Source of the DNA: Desulfospira sp963664655 | GTDB lineage: Bacteria > Desulfobacterota > Desulfobacteria > Desulfobacterales > Desulfobacteraceae | Direction of reading: 5' to 3' | NCBI GenBank assembly: GCA_963664655.2 | Contig: OY761554.1 | Span: 1,426,001 to 1,490,000, forward strand | DNA length: 64,000 bases | Program-made: the position numbers and the translations under genes | The notes under the pieces: model-generated | The model's database searches: none | Seen by the model: only the letters and a program-made list of their open reading frames with translations | Told to the model about the DNA's origin: nothing | Shown: positions 49,917-58,821 of the stretch, piece after piece | How positions within the stretch are numbered: the stretch's first letter is position 1 | Layout: the number at the start of each line of letters is the position of its first letter

Positions 49917-50145
49917 TATAACGGCCCCGGGCCGCAGGCCCACAACGAACAATGAAACTGAAGACCACCGGCCAGGCGGCTATAGAATGGGCGCCGCCGG
50001 TGCTTCGCCCTCTTGTCTCCAGTTTCTTATAACGGCCATACCCTAAAGGGCAGAAACCGGGCCACTTTGGTTATCCAACCAAGCACCGCCCACAACGAAA
50101 AATGAAAGTCTTTTCGGCTTGTTAGTGAGACTTTCATATAAAAAG
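49917..50145. repeat. family B repeats upstream of the che operon
   Basis: A partial unit (TATAACGGCCCCGGGCCG) is followed by the block shared with 38575-38613 and then a full long unit (TAACGGCCATACCCTAAAGGGCAGAAACCGGG, CCAACCAAGC, GACTTTCATATAAAA). It fills most of the 422-base gap between cheA and the U32 gene. Confidence 0.7.
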
Positions 50146-50149
50146 CCGG

Positions 50150-51385
50150 TCAGGATTCAAGTTTCCTGAGAATATCGTTAATACGAGAAGTGCCTTCCAT
50201 GCGAATCCGGGCTTTGGTGTTTGGCTGACCGTAATCTATTGGATTCATGTCCGTATCCGTCAAGGACAGGATAGCGGATGTCCTGGCAGGTCCGGTTGCC
50301 GATAAGATTTCAACCCGGTCTGTGATTCCGATTTTGTTGCGAATTTCCACCAGGCAGGAACCGTTGTCGTAAACGTCAATTATTTTTCCAATAAAACTGT
50401 GAATTTTCCCCTGATGGGTGTTGTCATAATTGGGAGAAACCTCGTTGGGGTTTCCAAAATAAAACCCGGTGCAGTAGGGCCTGTGAAAGGTCTGGTCCAG
50501 TTCCTTTATCCATTCTTCTTTGACGCGATATGTCCGGGGATTGTCCACATAAGAATCAATGGCGCTGCGATATGTTTGGACGGCCGATGCCAGATAGTTA
50601 ATCCCTTTCATTCTACCTTCTATTTTAAGGGAGGATATCCCGGCCAGAACCAGTTCCGGGATGTGATGGATCATGCACAGGTCCCGGGAATTGAAAATAT
50701 AGGATCCCCTGTCATCCTGGGCCAGGGGATGAAATTCATTGGGCCGAAGCTCTTCCACCACCGAATACTTCCATCTGCAGGGATGGCTGCAAAGCCCCCG
50801 GTTGCTGTCCCGGTTGCTCAAAAAGCTGCTTAACAGGCAGCGGCCGGAATAGGACATACACATGGCGCCATGGATAAAGGTTTCGGTTTGGATGTTCGCC
50901 TGACGGGTAATCTCTTTGATTTCCTTGAGGGAGAGTTCCCGGGCCAGGTTGACCCGGCTAATCCCTATATTTTCCCAGAATTTTACCGTGTTGATATTGG
51001 TGGTGTTGGCCTGGGTGCTCAAATGAATGGGGATCTCGGGGATGATCTGCCGCGCCATCAGAATGATGCCGGGGTCTGAAAGAATAACCGCATCCGGCCG
51101 GATATGGCCCATTTTTGTCAGAAAGGCTTTTATCTGCGCCTGTTCCTGGTTTCTGGAATAGATATTACAGGCCAGGTAGACCTTTACCTCGTTTTGACGG
51201 GCCATCTTGACGGCCTGGCTTAACGCTTCATCTGTGAAATTTCCGGAAAAATTTCTCAGACTGAAATTTTTCCCGGCCAGGTATACGGCATCGGCGCCGT
51301 AATGGATGGCAATTTCAAGTTTTTCAAAATTTCCGGCAGGCGCCAGAAGTTCCGGTTTCTTTAAGCTCGTTTCCTGAAAACCCAA
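50150..51385 (-). CDS. U32 family protein (TrhP/YegQ-like, tRNA hydroxylation type)
   Basis: A 411-residue protein. N-terminal TIM-barrel start Pro-Glu-Leu-Leu-Ala-Pro-Ala-Gly near 12, Ala-Asp-Ala-Val-Tyr near 31, and a cysteine set around 172-212 (Cys-Met-Ser-Tyr-Ser-Gly-Arg-Cys, then Cys-Ser-His-Pro-Cys-Arg-Trp) that binds an Fe-S cluster in characterised members. Although called peptidases, bacterial U32 proteins such as TrhP/RlhA hydroxylate tRNA U34 or 23S rRNA; with about 410 residues it is nearest TrhP. The order of the active-site cysteines is intact. It lies on the same strand as the tRNA-Arg and transglycosylase genes. Confidence 0.85.
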   Translation of the reverse strand: MGFQETSLKKPELLAPAGNFEKLEIAIHYGADAVYLAGKNFSLRNFSGNFTDEALSQAVKMARQNEVKVYLACNIYSRNQEQAQIKAFLTKMGHIRPDAVILSDPGIILMARQIIPEIPIHLSTQANTTNINTVKFWENIGISRVNLARELSLKEIKEITRQANIQTETFIHGAMCMSYSGRCLLSSFLSNRDSNRGLCSHPCRWKYSVVEELRPNEFHPLAQDDRGSYIFNSRDLCMIHHIPELVLAGISSLKIEGRMKGINYLASAVQTYRSAIDSYVDNPRTYRVKEEWIKELDQTFHRPYCTGFYFGNPNEVSPNYDNTHQGKIHSFIGKIIDVYDNGSCLVEIRNKIGITDRVEILSATGPARTSAILSLTDTDMNPIDYGQPNTKARIRMEGTSRINDILRKLES

Positions 51386-51499
51386 GGAATTAATCCAGCG
51401 TTTTGAATATTATTGAACGGGGCAGAACCGCTTCAGGTTGCCCTATCGCTACCATTTTCCACTATCTAAAAGTCTTGTTTCTTGTCTCACGTTTCTTGG

Positions 51500-51574
51500 T
51501 GGTGCCCCCGGCAGGAATCGAACCTGCGCTCAAGGATTAGGAATCCTATGCTCTATCCACTGAGCTACGGGGGC
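51500..51574 (-). tRNA. tRNA-Arg (CCU anticodon)
   Basis: A full cloverleaf on the minus strand: acceptor GCCCCCG/CGGGGGC, D arm GCTC/GAGC, anticodon loop TTCCTAA (anticodon CCT), T arm CAGG-TTCGATT-CCTG and encoded CCA. Confidence 0.95.
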
Positions 51575-51712
51575 TTGAATTCAAACAGGTCCTGTGAAAT
51601 TTACCAGAGATATGTGAGTTTCATCCCGGCACGGCTCAAGTTCGGCCTGATTTTATACCCCAATGGCATAAATAAGGCAAGGACAAAATATTTTCGACTA
51701 ACGGATCTGATT

Positions 51713-53533
51713 TTATTCAATAATCAGTTTCTGGCCCGGATAGATTTTGCTTCTTTTATTCAGCCGGTTCAAAGAAAGGAGCCGGTCCAGGCTCATGTTG
51801 TGTTTTTTGGCGATCAAAAAAGGACTGTCACCGGACTGGACCCGGTATGTTTCCTGGCCGGTTGAGCCTGGTTTTTGATCTCCGGAAGGAACAACCAGGG
51901 ACTGGCCCACGGTCAGGTTGGTGTTTTTCAGACCGTTGGCGGCCATGATCTGCCTGGTGCTGGTGGAAAACCGGTTGGCAATAAGCCAGAGGTTGTCCCC
52001 CTGTTTGACTTTATACTTAACGGTTTCGGCCGGGCGCCGGGCAGGGGCTGGTGCAGAGGAAACCATTTGTCCTGTCCGATTGGGAATCTTAAGCAGTTTT
52101 CCGGCAATGATGGTGTGTTTTTGGCCGATCCGGTTGGCCCGGGAAATGGCCTTGACAGAGGTGTGATACCGGTCGGCAATGCCGGACAGGGTTTCGCCTC
52201 TTCTGACCCGGTGATAGACAAAGGCCGGGGGGGGGGAGTAGGTAATGGCGTTTACTTTTTCCAGGTTGGCCACAAATTGAGTAGAATCGCCATGAGGGAT
52301 TTTAAGCGAATAGGGCTCCGCCGGCAGCAGTTCATATCTGAGTTCCGGGTTGAGATCTTTGAGTTGGGGCAGTGGAATGCCGGTGGCCTTTGCAATGTCT
52401 TTGAGCCTGAGCTGCCGGTTGATTTCAACTGTTTTGTAAGACAGCGGTTCTAAAGGCTTTTCAGCACAGATATCATAGGCCTCCAGATTGTTTATGATAT
52501 GCAGGGTGGCCAGAAATCTGGGGACATACCGGGCGGTTTCCCTGGGAAGGCTCTGGTAAAGGTCCCAGAAATTGTCCAAATAGTTAATCTTTTGATTTCG
52601 AATGAGTTTCAATACCCTTCCCTCGCCGCAATTGTAAGCCGCTAACGCGGTGGCCCAGTCTCCAAAAAGTTCATGGAGTTCTTTGAGATAGGCAATGGCA
52701 GCCCTGGTGGATTTTACCGGATCCATGCGCTCGTCAATATAATAGTTGCGGGAAAGCCCGAATTTATATCCGGTAGACGGAATAAACTGCCAAAGCCCTA
52801 AGGCCCGGGCGGGAGAAAGCGCCCTGATTTGAAAACCGCTTTCAATAAGCGGCAGCCATGAAATTTCTTCGGGCAGTCCTGATTTTTTCAATTCACTGAC
52901 AATCATGGGTCTATATCGGGCGGACCGCTCAAGTGCTCTGATGAAAAACCCTTTTTCGGGGCCGGTCAGGCGCTTGATTTCATGGTTGACATGGGTGTTT
53001 AAAGTAACGGGTATTTCGTTGTGGGGCCCGGAGGCAACTATTTGACGGGAGGCATAGATCTCAAGAATCCGTTTTGAGATTAAAAACCGGATGTCTTCTT
53101 TTTGCTGAGTGATTTCAGGAGCATTTTCAGAATCTAGTTCTAAAATGAGGTAATAGGCGTTGTCCAGATTTGAAAGGGCCTCCTCAAGGTTGCCCTGCTC
53201 CCACATTTTCTGGGCATGGTTGCAGAGTTCAAGAGCCTTATCAATTTTGTCCTGGTCGGGTCCCTGGCTGGCTTCCGGGGGATTTGTCCGGGGAATGCCT
53301 TCGGCGTCAGAAGCCGTAGAGATAGAAATCCCACCCGCGTTTTTTTCTAAATGTTTACCTTTTTTTGGATGAAATAAAATATTGCAATTATCGTTTGATT
53401 TTGAAGGGTTAGCTAAGCCTGAGCTGTCGCCATCGGTTGAGTCAACTGGTCCGGCAATTCTAGTCTGGGATTGCTGGCATCCTGATATAAGTAACAGGAT
53501 AATTGTCAAGATAGCCAGTTTTTTGAGTGCCAT
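51713..53533 (-). CDS. membrane-bound lytic murein transglycosylase (MltD-like) with LysM repeats
   Basis: A 606-residue lipoprotein (lipobox Leu-Ile-Ser-Gly-Cys19). After a ~190-residue low-conservation region there is an SLT/Slt70-like domain (~215-400) with the catalytic Glu in Leu-Ile-Glu-Ser-Gly-Phe and the Tyr-Asn-Cys-Gly-Glu-Gly-Arg motif. Three LysM modules follow (~438-485, 503-550, 560-606), each with Gly-Asp or Gly-Glu-(Thr/Asn/Ser) and Ile-Ala. It cleaves glycan strands to 1,6-anhydro products while bound to peptidoglycan. The length and order fit MltD. The stop lies beside no repeat. Promoter not obvious. Confidence 0.94.
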   Translation of the reverse strand: MALKKLAILTIILLLISGCQQSQTRIAGPVDSTDGDSSGLANPSKSNDNCNILFHPKKGKHLEKNAGGISISTASDAEGIPRTNPPEASQGPDQDKIDKALELCNHAQKMWEQGNLEEALSNLDNAYYLILELDSENAPEITQQKEDIRFLISKRILEIYASRQIVASGPHNEIPVTLNTHVNHEIKRLTGPEKGFFIRALERSARYRPMIVSELKKSGLPEEISWLPLIESGFQIRALSPARALGLWQFIPSTGYKFGLSRNYYIDERMDPVKSTRAAIAYLKELHELFGDWATALAAYNCGEGRVLKLIRNQKINYLDNFWDLYQSLPRETARYVPRFLATLHIINNLEAYDICAEKPLEPLSYKTVEINRQLRLKDIAKATGIPLPQLKDLNPELRYELLPAEPYSLKIPHGDSTQFVANLEKVNAITYSPPPAFVYHRVRRGETLSGIADRYHTSVKAISRANRIGQKHTIIAGKLLKIPNRTGQMVSSAPAPARRPAETVKYKVKQGDNLWLIANRFSTSTRQIMAANGLKNTNLTVGQSLVVPSGDQKPGSTGQETYRVQSGDSPFLIAKKHNMSLDRLLSLNRLNKRSKIYPGQKLIIE

Positions 53534-53933
53534 CGAATTCTTTCTCCTTCAAGATAAAAAAGATAAATGAGCGGATTTTAAGTAATAATTAGTAGATTTA
53601 AACACCGTTGTCAATAATATAGCTGGTTTTTTTTTATTTGTTTGTATCAGACGGTGAAAATTTGAATCTGGCAACAGAAAGGGCTTTTTGGCATTTCTGT
53701 GGATTCAATGGTGATGTAAGCTAGTTAAAAAAGAAATTTAATTGCTTGTCACCCGGGCTCAAATGGTGTATACCCGCCCCAGTTGTTTTGGAGATTTGCC
53801 GGTTTCCGGGTGAGAACGGGGAATTCGGGGCAAAATCTCAATAAAGTGAGATTTTCGGAGGGAATTTGATAGATTCGGCTTTTAGGATGTTAAAAATCTA
53901 ACCTCTGTGTTGATTTTTGTCTGAAAATTATGC
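53534..53933. other. 400-base AT-rich intergenic region before the tRNA-tuf operon
   Basis: No ORF with support, no large repeat and no dyad with T-run. It is upstream of both the divergent transglycosylase gene and the tRNA operon and should hold their promoters; only the one at 53934 is convincing. Confidence 0.4.
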
Positions 53934-53962
53934 TTGATTAATGCAAATCACTCTGATATTAT
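53934..53962 (+). promoter_or_regulatory. sigma-70 promoter of the tRNA-tuf operon
   Basis: TTGATT (53934-53939), 17-base spacer, TATTAT (53957-53962): four and five matches of six. Expected start is near 53969, 37 bases before tRNA-Thr. Confidence 0.65.
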
Positions 53963-54005
53963 CTTTCGGTCTTTTTGCCGAGGCGTTTGTCCTCGATGAA
54001 GATGG

Positions 54006-54081
54006 GCCGATATAGCTCAGTAGGTAGAGCATCTCACTTGTAATGAGAATGTCCTCCGTTCGATTCGGGGTATCGGCTCCA
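54006..54081 (+). tRNA. tRNA-Thr (UGU anticodon)
   Basis: Acceptor GCCGATA/TATCGGC, D arm GCTC/GAGC, anticodon loop CTTGTAA (anticodon TGT), T arm and encoded CCA. First of the four tRNAs in front of tuf. Confidence 0.95.
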
Positions 54082-54094
54082 AAAAAAAAGTTGA

Positions 54095-54179
54095 GGTGGG
54101 GTTCCCGAGTGGTCAAAGGGATCAGACTGTAAATCTGACGGCTCAGCCTTCGGAGGTTCAAATCCTCCCCCCACCACCA
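54095..54179 (+). tRNA. tRNA-Tyr (GUA anticodon)
   Basis: Acceptor GGTGGGG/CCCCACC, anticodon loop CTGTAAA (anticodon GTA), long variable arm as in bacterial tRNA-Tyr, T arm GGAGG-TTCAAAT-CCTCC and encoded CCA. Confidence 0.95.
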
Positions 54180-54246
54180 AAATGTAGGAGATTTACACTG
54201 GTCGGACTACAGATCGGCTGAAAAGCTGATAAATTTAAGTGTAAAT

Positions 54247-54322
54247 GCGGGAGTAGCTCAGTTGGTAGAGCTTCAGCCTTCCAAGCTGAATGTCGCGAGT
54301 TCGAACCTCGTCTCCCGCTCCA
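54247..54322 (+). tRNA. tRNA-Gly (UCC anticodon)
   Basis: Acceptor GCGGGAG/CTCCCGC, anticodon loop CTTCCAA (anticodon TCC), standard T arm GCGAG-TTCGAAC-CTCGT, encoded CCA. Confidence 0.95.
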
Positions 54323-54383
54323 GCCAGAGAATCTTCACATTAAATATAAGACTTTATCATATTAATTTGGATTGCCTTTCGGT

Positions 54384-54460
54384 GCCCATGTAGCTCAGTC
54401 GGTAGAGCGCTTCCTTGGTAAGGAAGAGGTTCACCAGTTCGATTCTGGTCATGGGCTCCA
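54384..54460 (+). tRNA. tRNA-Thr (GGU anticodon)
   Basis: Acceptor GCCCATG/CATGGGC, anticodon loop TTGGTAA (anticodon GGT), T arm CCAG-TTCGATT-CTGG and encoded CCA. It ends 23 bases before tuf, the classical Thr-Tyr-Gly-Thr-tuf order. Confidence 0.95.
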
Positions 54461-54483
54461 CTTAACGGCAGGAGGATTAAAAA

Positions 54484-55677
54484 ATGGCCAAGGAGAAATT
54501 TGAGCGGACCAAGCCGCATGTTAACATAGGAACGATTGGTCACATCGACCATGGGAAGACGACGCTTACCGCAGCAATCACCAAGCTTGCCGGAATGAAG
54601 GGTAATGCGAATTTTGTTCCTTTTGACGAGATCGACAAGGCGCCTGAAGAAAGAGAACGTGGTATAACCATTGCAACGGCCCATGTTGAATATGAGACCG
54701 ATGCACGTCACTATGCCCATGTGGATTGCCCGGGCCATGCCGACTACATTAAAAATATGATCACCGGTGCCGCTCAGATGGACGGTGCGATCCTGGTGGT
54801 CAGTGCTGATGACGGCCCCATGCCCCAGACCCGCGAACATATTCTTCTTGCCCGTCAGGTTGGTGTGCCCAAGATCGTGGTTTTCTTGAACAAGTGCGAT
54901 ATGGTGGATGACGAGGAACTTATCGAACTGGTGGAAATGGAACTTCAGGAACTGCTGGACAGCTATGATTTCCCCGGAGATGAGACCCCGATCATCAGAG
55001 GGTCAGCCCTTAAAGCCCTGGAAACAGAAGAGGTGGACAGTGAAGAAGCCAAGCCCATTTTCGAGCTTCTGGACACACTGGACAGTTATGTTCCGGAGCC
55101 TGAAAGAGATACGGCCAAACCCTTCCTGATGCCCATCGAAGACGTGTTCTCCATTTCCGGCCGTGGAACGGTGGTTACCGGCAGGATCGAGAGAGGGATC
55201 ATCAAGAGCGGCGAGGAAATCGAAATTGTTGGTATCCGTGAAACCGCCAAAACCGTCTGCACCGGCGTTGAGATGTTCAGAAAACTGCTGGATGAAGGCC
55301 AGGCCGGAGACAATGTGGGCCTGCTGCTGCGCGGCACCAAACGGGACCAGGTGGAAAGGGGCCAGGTGGTATCCAAACCGGGCACCATTACCCCCCATAC
55401 CAAGTTCAAGGCCGAGATGTATGCCTTGAGCAAGGAAGAAGGCGGGCGTCATACCCCGTTCTTTACCGGCTACCGTCCCCAGTTCTTTTTTAGAACCACG
55501 GATATTACCGGGGTTTTGACTCTTGAAGAGGGCGTTGAAATGATCATGCCCGGAGATAATGCAACCATCAATGTTGAACTGATCAACCCCATTGCCATGG
55601 AAAAAGAGCTTCGCTTCGCCATCAGAGAAGGCGGACGGACCGTTGGCGCCGGTGTTATCGGTGAAATTGTTGAATAA
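54484..55677 (+). CDS. tuf: translation elongation factor Tu
   Basis: A 397-residue GTPase bringing aminoacyl-tRNA to the ribosome. G1 Gly-His-Ile-Asp-His-Gly-Lys-Thr-Thr at ~18-26, Asp-Cys-Pro-Gly-His near 81 and Asn-Lys-Cys-Asp near 137 are intact. Domains 2 and 3 are full length. AGGAGG lies eight bases before the ATG. Its place after tRNA-Thr-Tyr-Gly-Thr and before rpmG/secE/nusG marks the conserved tufB locus, so it was probably cotranscribed with the tRNAs. Confidence 0.98.
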   Translation: MAKEKFERTKPHVNIGTIGHIDHGKTTLTAAITKLAGMKGNANFVPFDEIDKAPEERERGITIATAHVEYETDARHYAHVDCPGHADYIKNMITGAAQMDGAILVVSADDGPMPQTREHILLARQVGVPKIVVFLNKCDMVDDEELIELVEMELQELLDSYDFPGDETPIIRGSALKALETEEVDSEEAKPIFELLDTLDSYVPEPERDTAKPFLMPIEDVFSISGRGTVVTGRIERGIIKSGEEIEIVGIRETAKTVCTGVEMFRKLLDEGQAGDNVGLLLRGTKRDQVERGQVVSKPGTITPHTKFKAEMYALSKEEGGRHTPFFTGYRPQFFFRTTDITGVLTLEEGVEMIMPGDNATINVELINPIAMEKELRFAIREGGRTVGAGVIGEIVE

Positions 55678-55694
55678 ATTATAGGGGATGTACC

Positions 55695-55853
55695 GTGGAT
55701 AGAGTTCTTGTTGCCCTTGCCTGTACTGAATGCAAGCGAAAAAATTATACCACTACAAAGAACAAGCGGAAAACTCCGGATAAGATTGAGTTTAAGAAAT
55801 ACTGCAAGTTCTGTAACAGGCATGTGATTCATAAGGAAACAAAAATTAAATAG
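55695..55853 (+). CDS. rpmG: 50S ribosomal protein L33
   Basis: A 52-residue GTG-started ORF (GGGG upstream). Two Cys-x-x-Cys pairs (Cys10/Cys13 and Cys37/Cys40) mark the zinc-binding form of L33. Thr-Thr-Lys-Asn-Lys near 20 is the family core. It sits between tuf and tRNA-Trp, as in many bacteria. Confidence 0.93.
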   Translation: MDRVLVALACTECKRKNYTTTKNKRKTPDKIEFKKYCKFCNRHVIHKETKIK

Positions 55854-55866
55854 CTTAAGCCCATGC

Positions 55867-55943
55867 AGGTCAGTAGCTCTAATTGGCAGAGCTCCGGACT
55901 CCAAATCCGGATGTTGGGGGTTCGAATCCCTCCTGACCTGCCA
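55867..55943 (+). tRNA. tRNA-Trp (CCA anticodon)
   Basis: Acceptor AGGTCAG/CTGACCT, anticodon loop CTCCAAA (anticodon CCA), T arm GGGGG-TTCGAAT-CCCTC, discriminator G and encoded CCA. It separates rpmG from secE. Confidence 0.95.
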
Positions 55944-56001
55944 TATTTCAAACCGCCGGTCCCAGGTATTGGCCTGAACCGGCGGTAACTCTGGGAGTAT
56001 T

Positions 56002-56364
56002 ATGTCACGCATACAGAAAAAAAAGGATTTCAGGGAAAAGAAAAAGAAAAAAACAGACCTTGAATCCGAAACGGACGGATCTGTCCGGTCAAGTGGGGCA
56101 AAATCATCGGTATCCCCTGCTGTTGCAACGGTTAGGAAAGAAAAAGCCGTTATAGAGCAGAAACCAGGAGAACCCAATATCTTCCAGAGAGGAATGGAGT
56201 TCTTAAGAGAAGCCAAAATTGAACTGAAAAAGGTGACCTGGCCCACACGAAAACAGACTACCGGAACGACTATTGTCGTTATTATTTTTGTGTTTGTTGT
56301 TGCAGCCTTTCTTGGACTTTTTGACTACAGCCTTTCAAAGCTGGTTCAGGTTGTCCTTACATAA
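56002..56364 (+). CDS. secE: protein translocase subunit SecE
   Basis: 120 residues. A long charged N-terminal extension (1-~65, Lys/Glu/Ser) precedes the conserved amphipathic helix with Glu-Leu-Lys-Lys-Val-Thr-Trp-Pro-Thr-Arg (~75-84) and a single C-terminal membrane helix (~95-115). It stabilises SecY in the general secretion channel. It begins the secE-nusG pair, and the extension is longer than in the shortest single-helix SecE proteins. Confidence 0.96.
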   Translation: MSRIQKKKDFREKKKKKTDLESETDGSVRSSGAKSSVSPAVATVRKEKAVIEQKPGEPNIFQRGMEFLREAKIELKKVTWPTRKQTTGTTIVVIIFVFVVAAFLGLFDYSLSKLVQVVLT

Positions 56365-56382
56365 ATTAAATAAGGTAGTAAC

Positions 56383-56913
56383 ATGTCTCTAAAATGGTAT
56401 GTGGTTCACGTTTATTCAGGCCATGAGCAAAAGGTGAAAACCGCGCTTGAAGAAAAGATTGATGCCTCAAAACATCCGGAAAAGTTTGGTGAGATACTGA
56501 TTCCCACTGAAAATGTGGTGGAGCTGGTTGGCGGGAAAAAACGTGAATCCTCTAGAAAGTTTTATCCGGGCTATATTCTGGTCAGGATGTATCTGGACAA
56601 CGAGACATGGCACATTGTCAGTTCAACCCCCAAAGTAACGGGATTTCTTGGGGGGAAAAATAAGCCGGCGCCCATCAGTGATAAAGAGGCCCAGGCCATT
56701 GTCGATAAAATGCAGACGGGGAAAAACAAACCCCAGCCCAAATACTTCTTTGAGCCCGGTGACGATGTCAGGGTAATAGACGGGCCGTTCTCCAATTTTA
56801 ACGGAACAGTGGAGGAAGTCTCTCCGGACAAGGAGAAAATAAAGGTGTTGGTCAGTATTTTCGGCAGGGCAACTCCGGTGGAATTGAACTTCATACAGGT
56901 GACCAAAATTTAA
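56383..56913 (+). CDS. nusG: transcription termination/antitermination factor NusG
   Basis: 176 residues with the NGN domain (Trp-Tyr-Val-Val-His-Val-Tyr-Ser-Gly near the start, Phe-Tyr-Pro-Gly-Tyr-Ile-Leu-Val near 63) and a C-terminal KOW domain (Gly-Pro-Phe-Ser-Asn-Phe-Asn-Gly, ~132). It couples RNA polymerase to Rho or to ribosomes. The length is standard. Confidence 0.97.
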   Translation: MSLKWYVVHVYSGHEQKVKTALEEKIDASKHPEKFGEILIPTENVVELVGGKKRESSRKFYPGYILVRMYLDNETWHIVSSTPKVTGFLGGKNKPAPISDKEAQAIVDKMQTGKNKPQPKYFFEPGDDVRVIDGPFSNFNGTVEEVSPDKEKIKVLVSIFGRATPVELNFIQVTKI

Positions 56914-56934
56914 AGAGTTTCAGGAGTATTTAAA

Positions 56935-57357
56935 ATGGCAAAAAAAGTAATGACGCAAATAAAGCTTCAGGTAGAAGCCGGAAAAGCCAATCCTTCACCT
57001 CCCATCGGACCGGCCCTGGGTCAGCATGGCGTCAACATAATGGATTTTTGCAAGGCCTTTAATGCGAAAACGGCCAATGACGCAGGATCAATCATTCCGG
57101 TGGTTATCACGGTTTACCAGGATAGATCCTTTAGTTTCATAACCAAGACGCCGCCGGCATCCAGACTGCTGCTGGCTGCAGCTAAAATATCAAAGGGTTC
57201 CGGAGTGCCCAATCGGGACAAAGTCGGCAAGGTAACCCATGCCCAGCTGGTTGAGATTGCTGAAACCAAAAAAGAGGATCTGAATGCCTCAGATATAGAT
57301 GCGGCCGTAAAAATTATTGCAGGCACAGCAAGAAGTATGGGGATCGAAGTCGTTTAA
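56935..57357 (+). CDS. rplK: 50S ribosomal protein L11
   Basis: 140 residues. The Gly-Lys-Ala-Asn-Pro-Ser-Pro-Pro-Ile-Gly-Pro-Ala-Leu-Gly-Gln-His-Gly stretch near 17-33 and the C-terminal RNA-binding domain are standard. It binds 23S rRNA at the GTPase centre. GAG-rich ribosome site present; 21 bases after nusG. Confidence 0.98.
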   Translation: MAKKVMTQIKLQVEAGKANPSPPIGPALGQHGVNIMDFCKAFNAKTANDAGSIIPVVITVYQDRSFSFITKTPPASRLLLAAAKISKGSGVPNRDKVGKVTHAQLVEIAETKKEDLNASDIDAAVKIIAGTARSMGIEVV

Positions 57358-57383
57358 CCTTTAAGTGGAAGAGTGATGGAAAA

Positions 57384-58076
57384 ATGCCTAAGCGAGGTAA
57401 AAAACACATAGACGCATTGAAGAAAGTGGACAGAACTGTGCAATACGATCCTAAAGAGGCAATGGATCTGACGGTTTCTTCAAGTCACGCAAAATTTGAT
57501 GAGACCGTTGATATTGCCGTCAGGCTTGGAGTGGATCCAAGACATGCAGATCAGATGGTCCGCGGCACGGTTGTCCTGCCCAATGGTTTGGGCAAGGAAG
57601 TAAAAATCCTTGTTTTTGCCAAGGGAGAAAAAGAAAAAGAAGCCCTTGATGCAGGGGCTGATTTCATTGCCACTGACGATGTCGTTGAAAAGATAAAAGA
57701 CGGCTGGTTCGGGTTTGACAAGGCCATTGCAACGCCTGACATGATGGGAACCGTTGGTAAGCTTGGCCGGATCTTAGGCCCCCGGGGGCTGATGCCCAAC
57801 GCGAAAACCGGCACGGTGACCTTTGAACTTGAAAAGGCGATCAATGAGCTCAAAGCCGGAAAGATAGATTTCAGGGTTGAGAAAGCCGGGATTGTTCACG
57901 TTCCTGTTGGGAAAGTATCGTTCGGCCCTGAAAAACTGCTTGAAAATGCCAAAGCGTTTCTGGATAAGCTGGTTGCCTTAAAACCGGCTGCCAGCAAGGG
58001 AACCTACTTGAAATCCATCAGTGTCTCATCAACTATGGGGCCTGGAATAAAAGTCGATCCCCTTTTAATTAAATAA
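57384..58076 (+). CDS. rplA: 50S ribosomal protein L1
   Basis: 230 residues, standard length. Lys-Arg-Gly-Lys-Lys at the start and Gly-Pro-Arg-Gly-Leu-Met-Pro-Asn-Ala-Lys-Thr-Gly-Thr-Val near 131 identify L1. In other bacteria it binds both 23S rRNA and its own mRNA. Confidence 0.98.
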   Translation: MPKRGKKHIDALKKVDRTVQYDPKEAMDLTVSSSHAKFDETVDIAVRLGVDPRHADQMVRGTVVLPNGLGKEVKILVFAKGEKEKEALDAGADFIATDDVVEKIKDGWFGFDKAIATPDMMGTVGKLGRILGPRGLMPNAKTGTVTFELEKAINELKAGKIDFRVEKAGIVHVPVGKVSFGPEKLLENAKAFLDKLVALKPAASKGTYLKSISVSSTMGPGIKVDPLLIK

Positions 58077-58224
58077 AGTTAAGCAAAACCTGTCCTAGAC
58101 AGTAGGTGCGCCGGGAACGGCGCATAATCGGAATGGCCGGCCTGCCGAGACAGAAAAACCATTTTGTTTTGGTCTAGTTGGCACCTTCCTGTAAGATTCA
58201 ATTAAGAAAGGAGGTGTAATTAAA
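58077..58224 (+). ncRNA. ribosomal protein L10 leader (autoregulatory mRNA element)
   Basis: A 148-base untranslated stretch between rplA and rplJ. GCGCCG/CGGCGC and GGCCGGCC-type stems, the AGGTGCG and later GGCACCTTCCTG segment fit an L10(L12)4-binding leader by position and by several paired regions. Not checked against a covariance model. Confidence 0.6.
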
Positions 58225-58749
58225 TTGCTCAATATTTCCCAGAAAAAAGAACTGGTAGAAAGGCTCGCCCAGCAGCTTGCTGAAACCGAGATTTCAATCC
58301 TGGTTGATTACAAAGGTCTGGACGTTCTGGAAGTGACCGAACTTCGTGCCAAACTTCGCGAAGCCGGTGCCGGTATGGAAGTGGTTAAAAACACGCTTTT
58401 GAACCTGGCTTCCAAAGATACCGATTCTGCTGTGATGGCTGACTTTTTTACAGGTCCCAATGCCATTGTCATGGCCCCCACTGATCCGGTATCTCCGGCC
58501 AAAATCCTGACAGACTTTGCCAAAGATCACGAGAAGCTGGAGATTAAAGCGGGCGCTTTAAGCGGCAAGCTTTTAACTCCGGAAGAAATCCAGCAGTTGG
58601 CCAAAATGCCGTCCAAAGAAGAACTGCTCGCCAAACTGGTTTACACACTCAATGCTGTGCCCACATCCCTGGTCAATGTTCTTTCAGGTGTTCCCAGATC
58701 TTTTGTCAATGTGCTTAGCGCGGTAAAAGATCAAAAAGAAGCGGCTTAA
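58225..58749 (+). CDS. rplJ: 50S ribosomal protein L10
   Basis: 174 residues starting at TTG 58225, preceded by AAAGGAGGTG. It contains Tyr-Lys-Gly-Leu near 34 and the L12-binding C-terminal helix. It forms the base of the ribosomal stalk with L7/L12 and normally represses its own synthesis through the leader upstream. Confidence 0.96.
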   Translation: MLNISQKKELVERLAQQLAETEISILVDYKGLDVLEVTELRAKLREAGAGMEVVKNTLLNLASKDTDSAVMADFFTGPNAIVMAPTDPVSPAKILTDFAKDHEKLEIKAGALSGKLLTPEEIQQLAKMPSKEELLAKLVYTLNAVPTSLVNVLSGVPRSFVNVLSAVKDQKEAA

Positions 58750-58821
58750 ATCGCCAATTTACATTTATTTAACCCATTGTAATCAATACCCCTTTTTATA
58801 TCTATTTGAGGAGACTAAAAA

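Noticed and set aside
50150..51385. True secreted U32 collagenase-like peptidase
   Set aside because: No signal peptide, and the cysteine set matches the RNA-modifying members of U32.
54006..55943. A ribosomal RNA operon near the tRNA cluster
   Set aside because: The tRNA order Thr-Tyr-Gly-Thr is that of the tuf operon, and no 16S, 23S or 5S sequence is seen.
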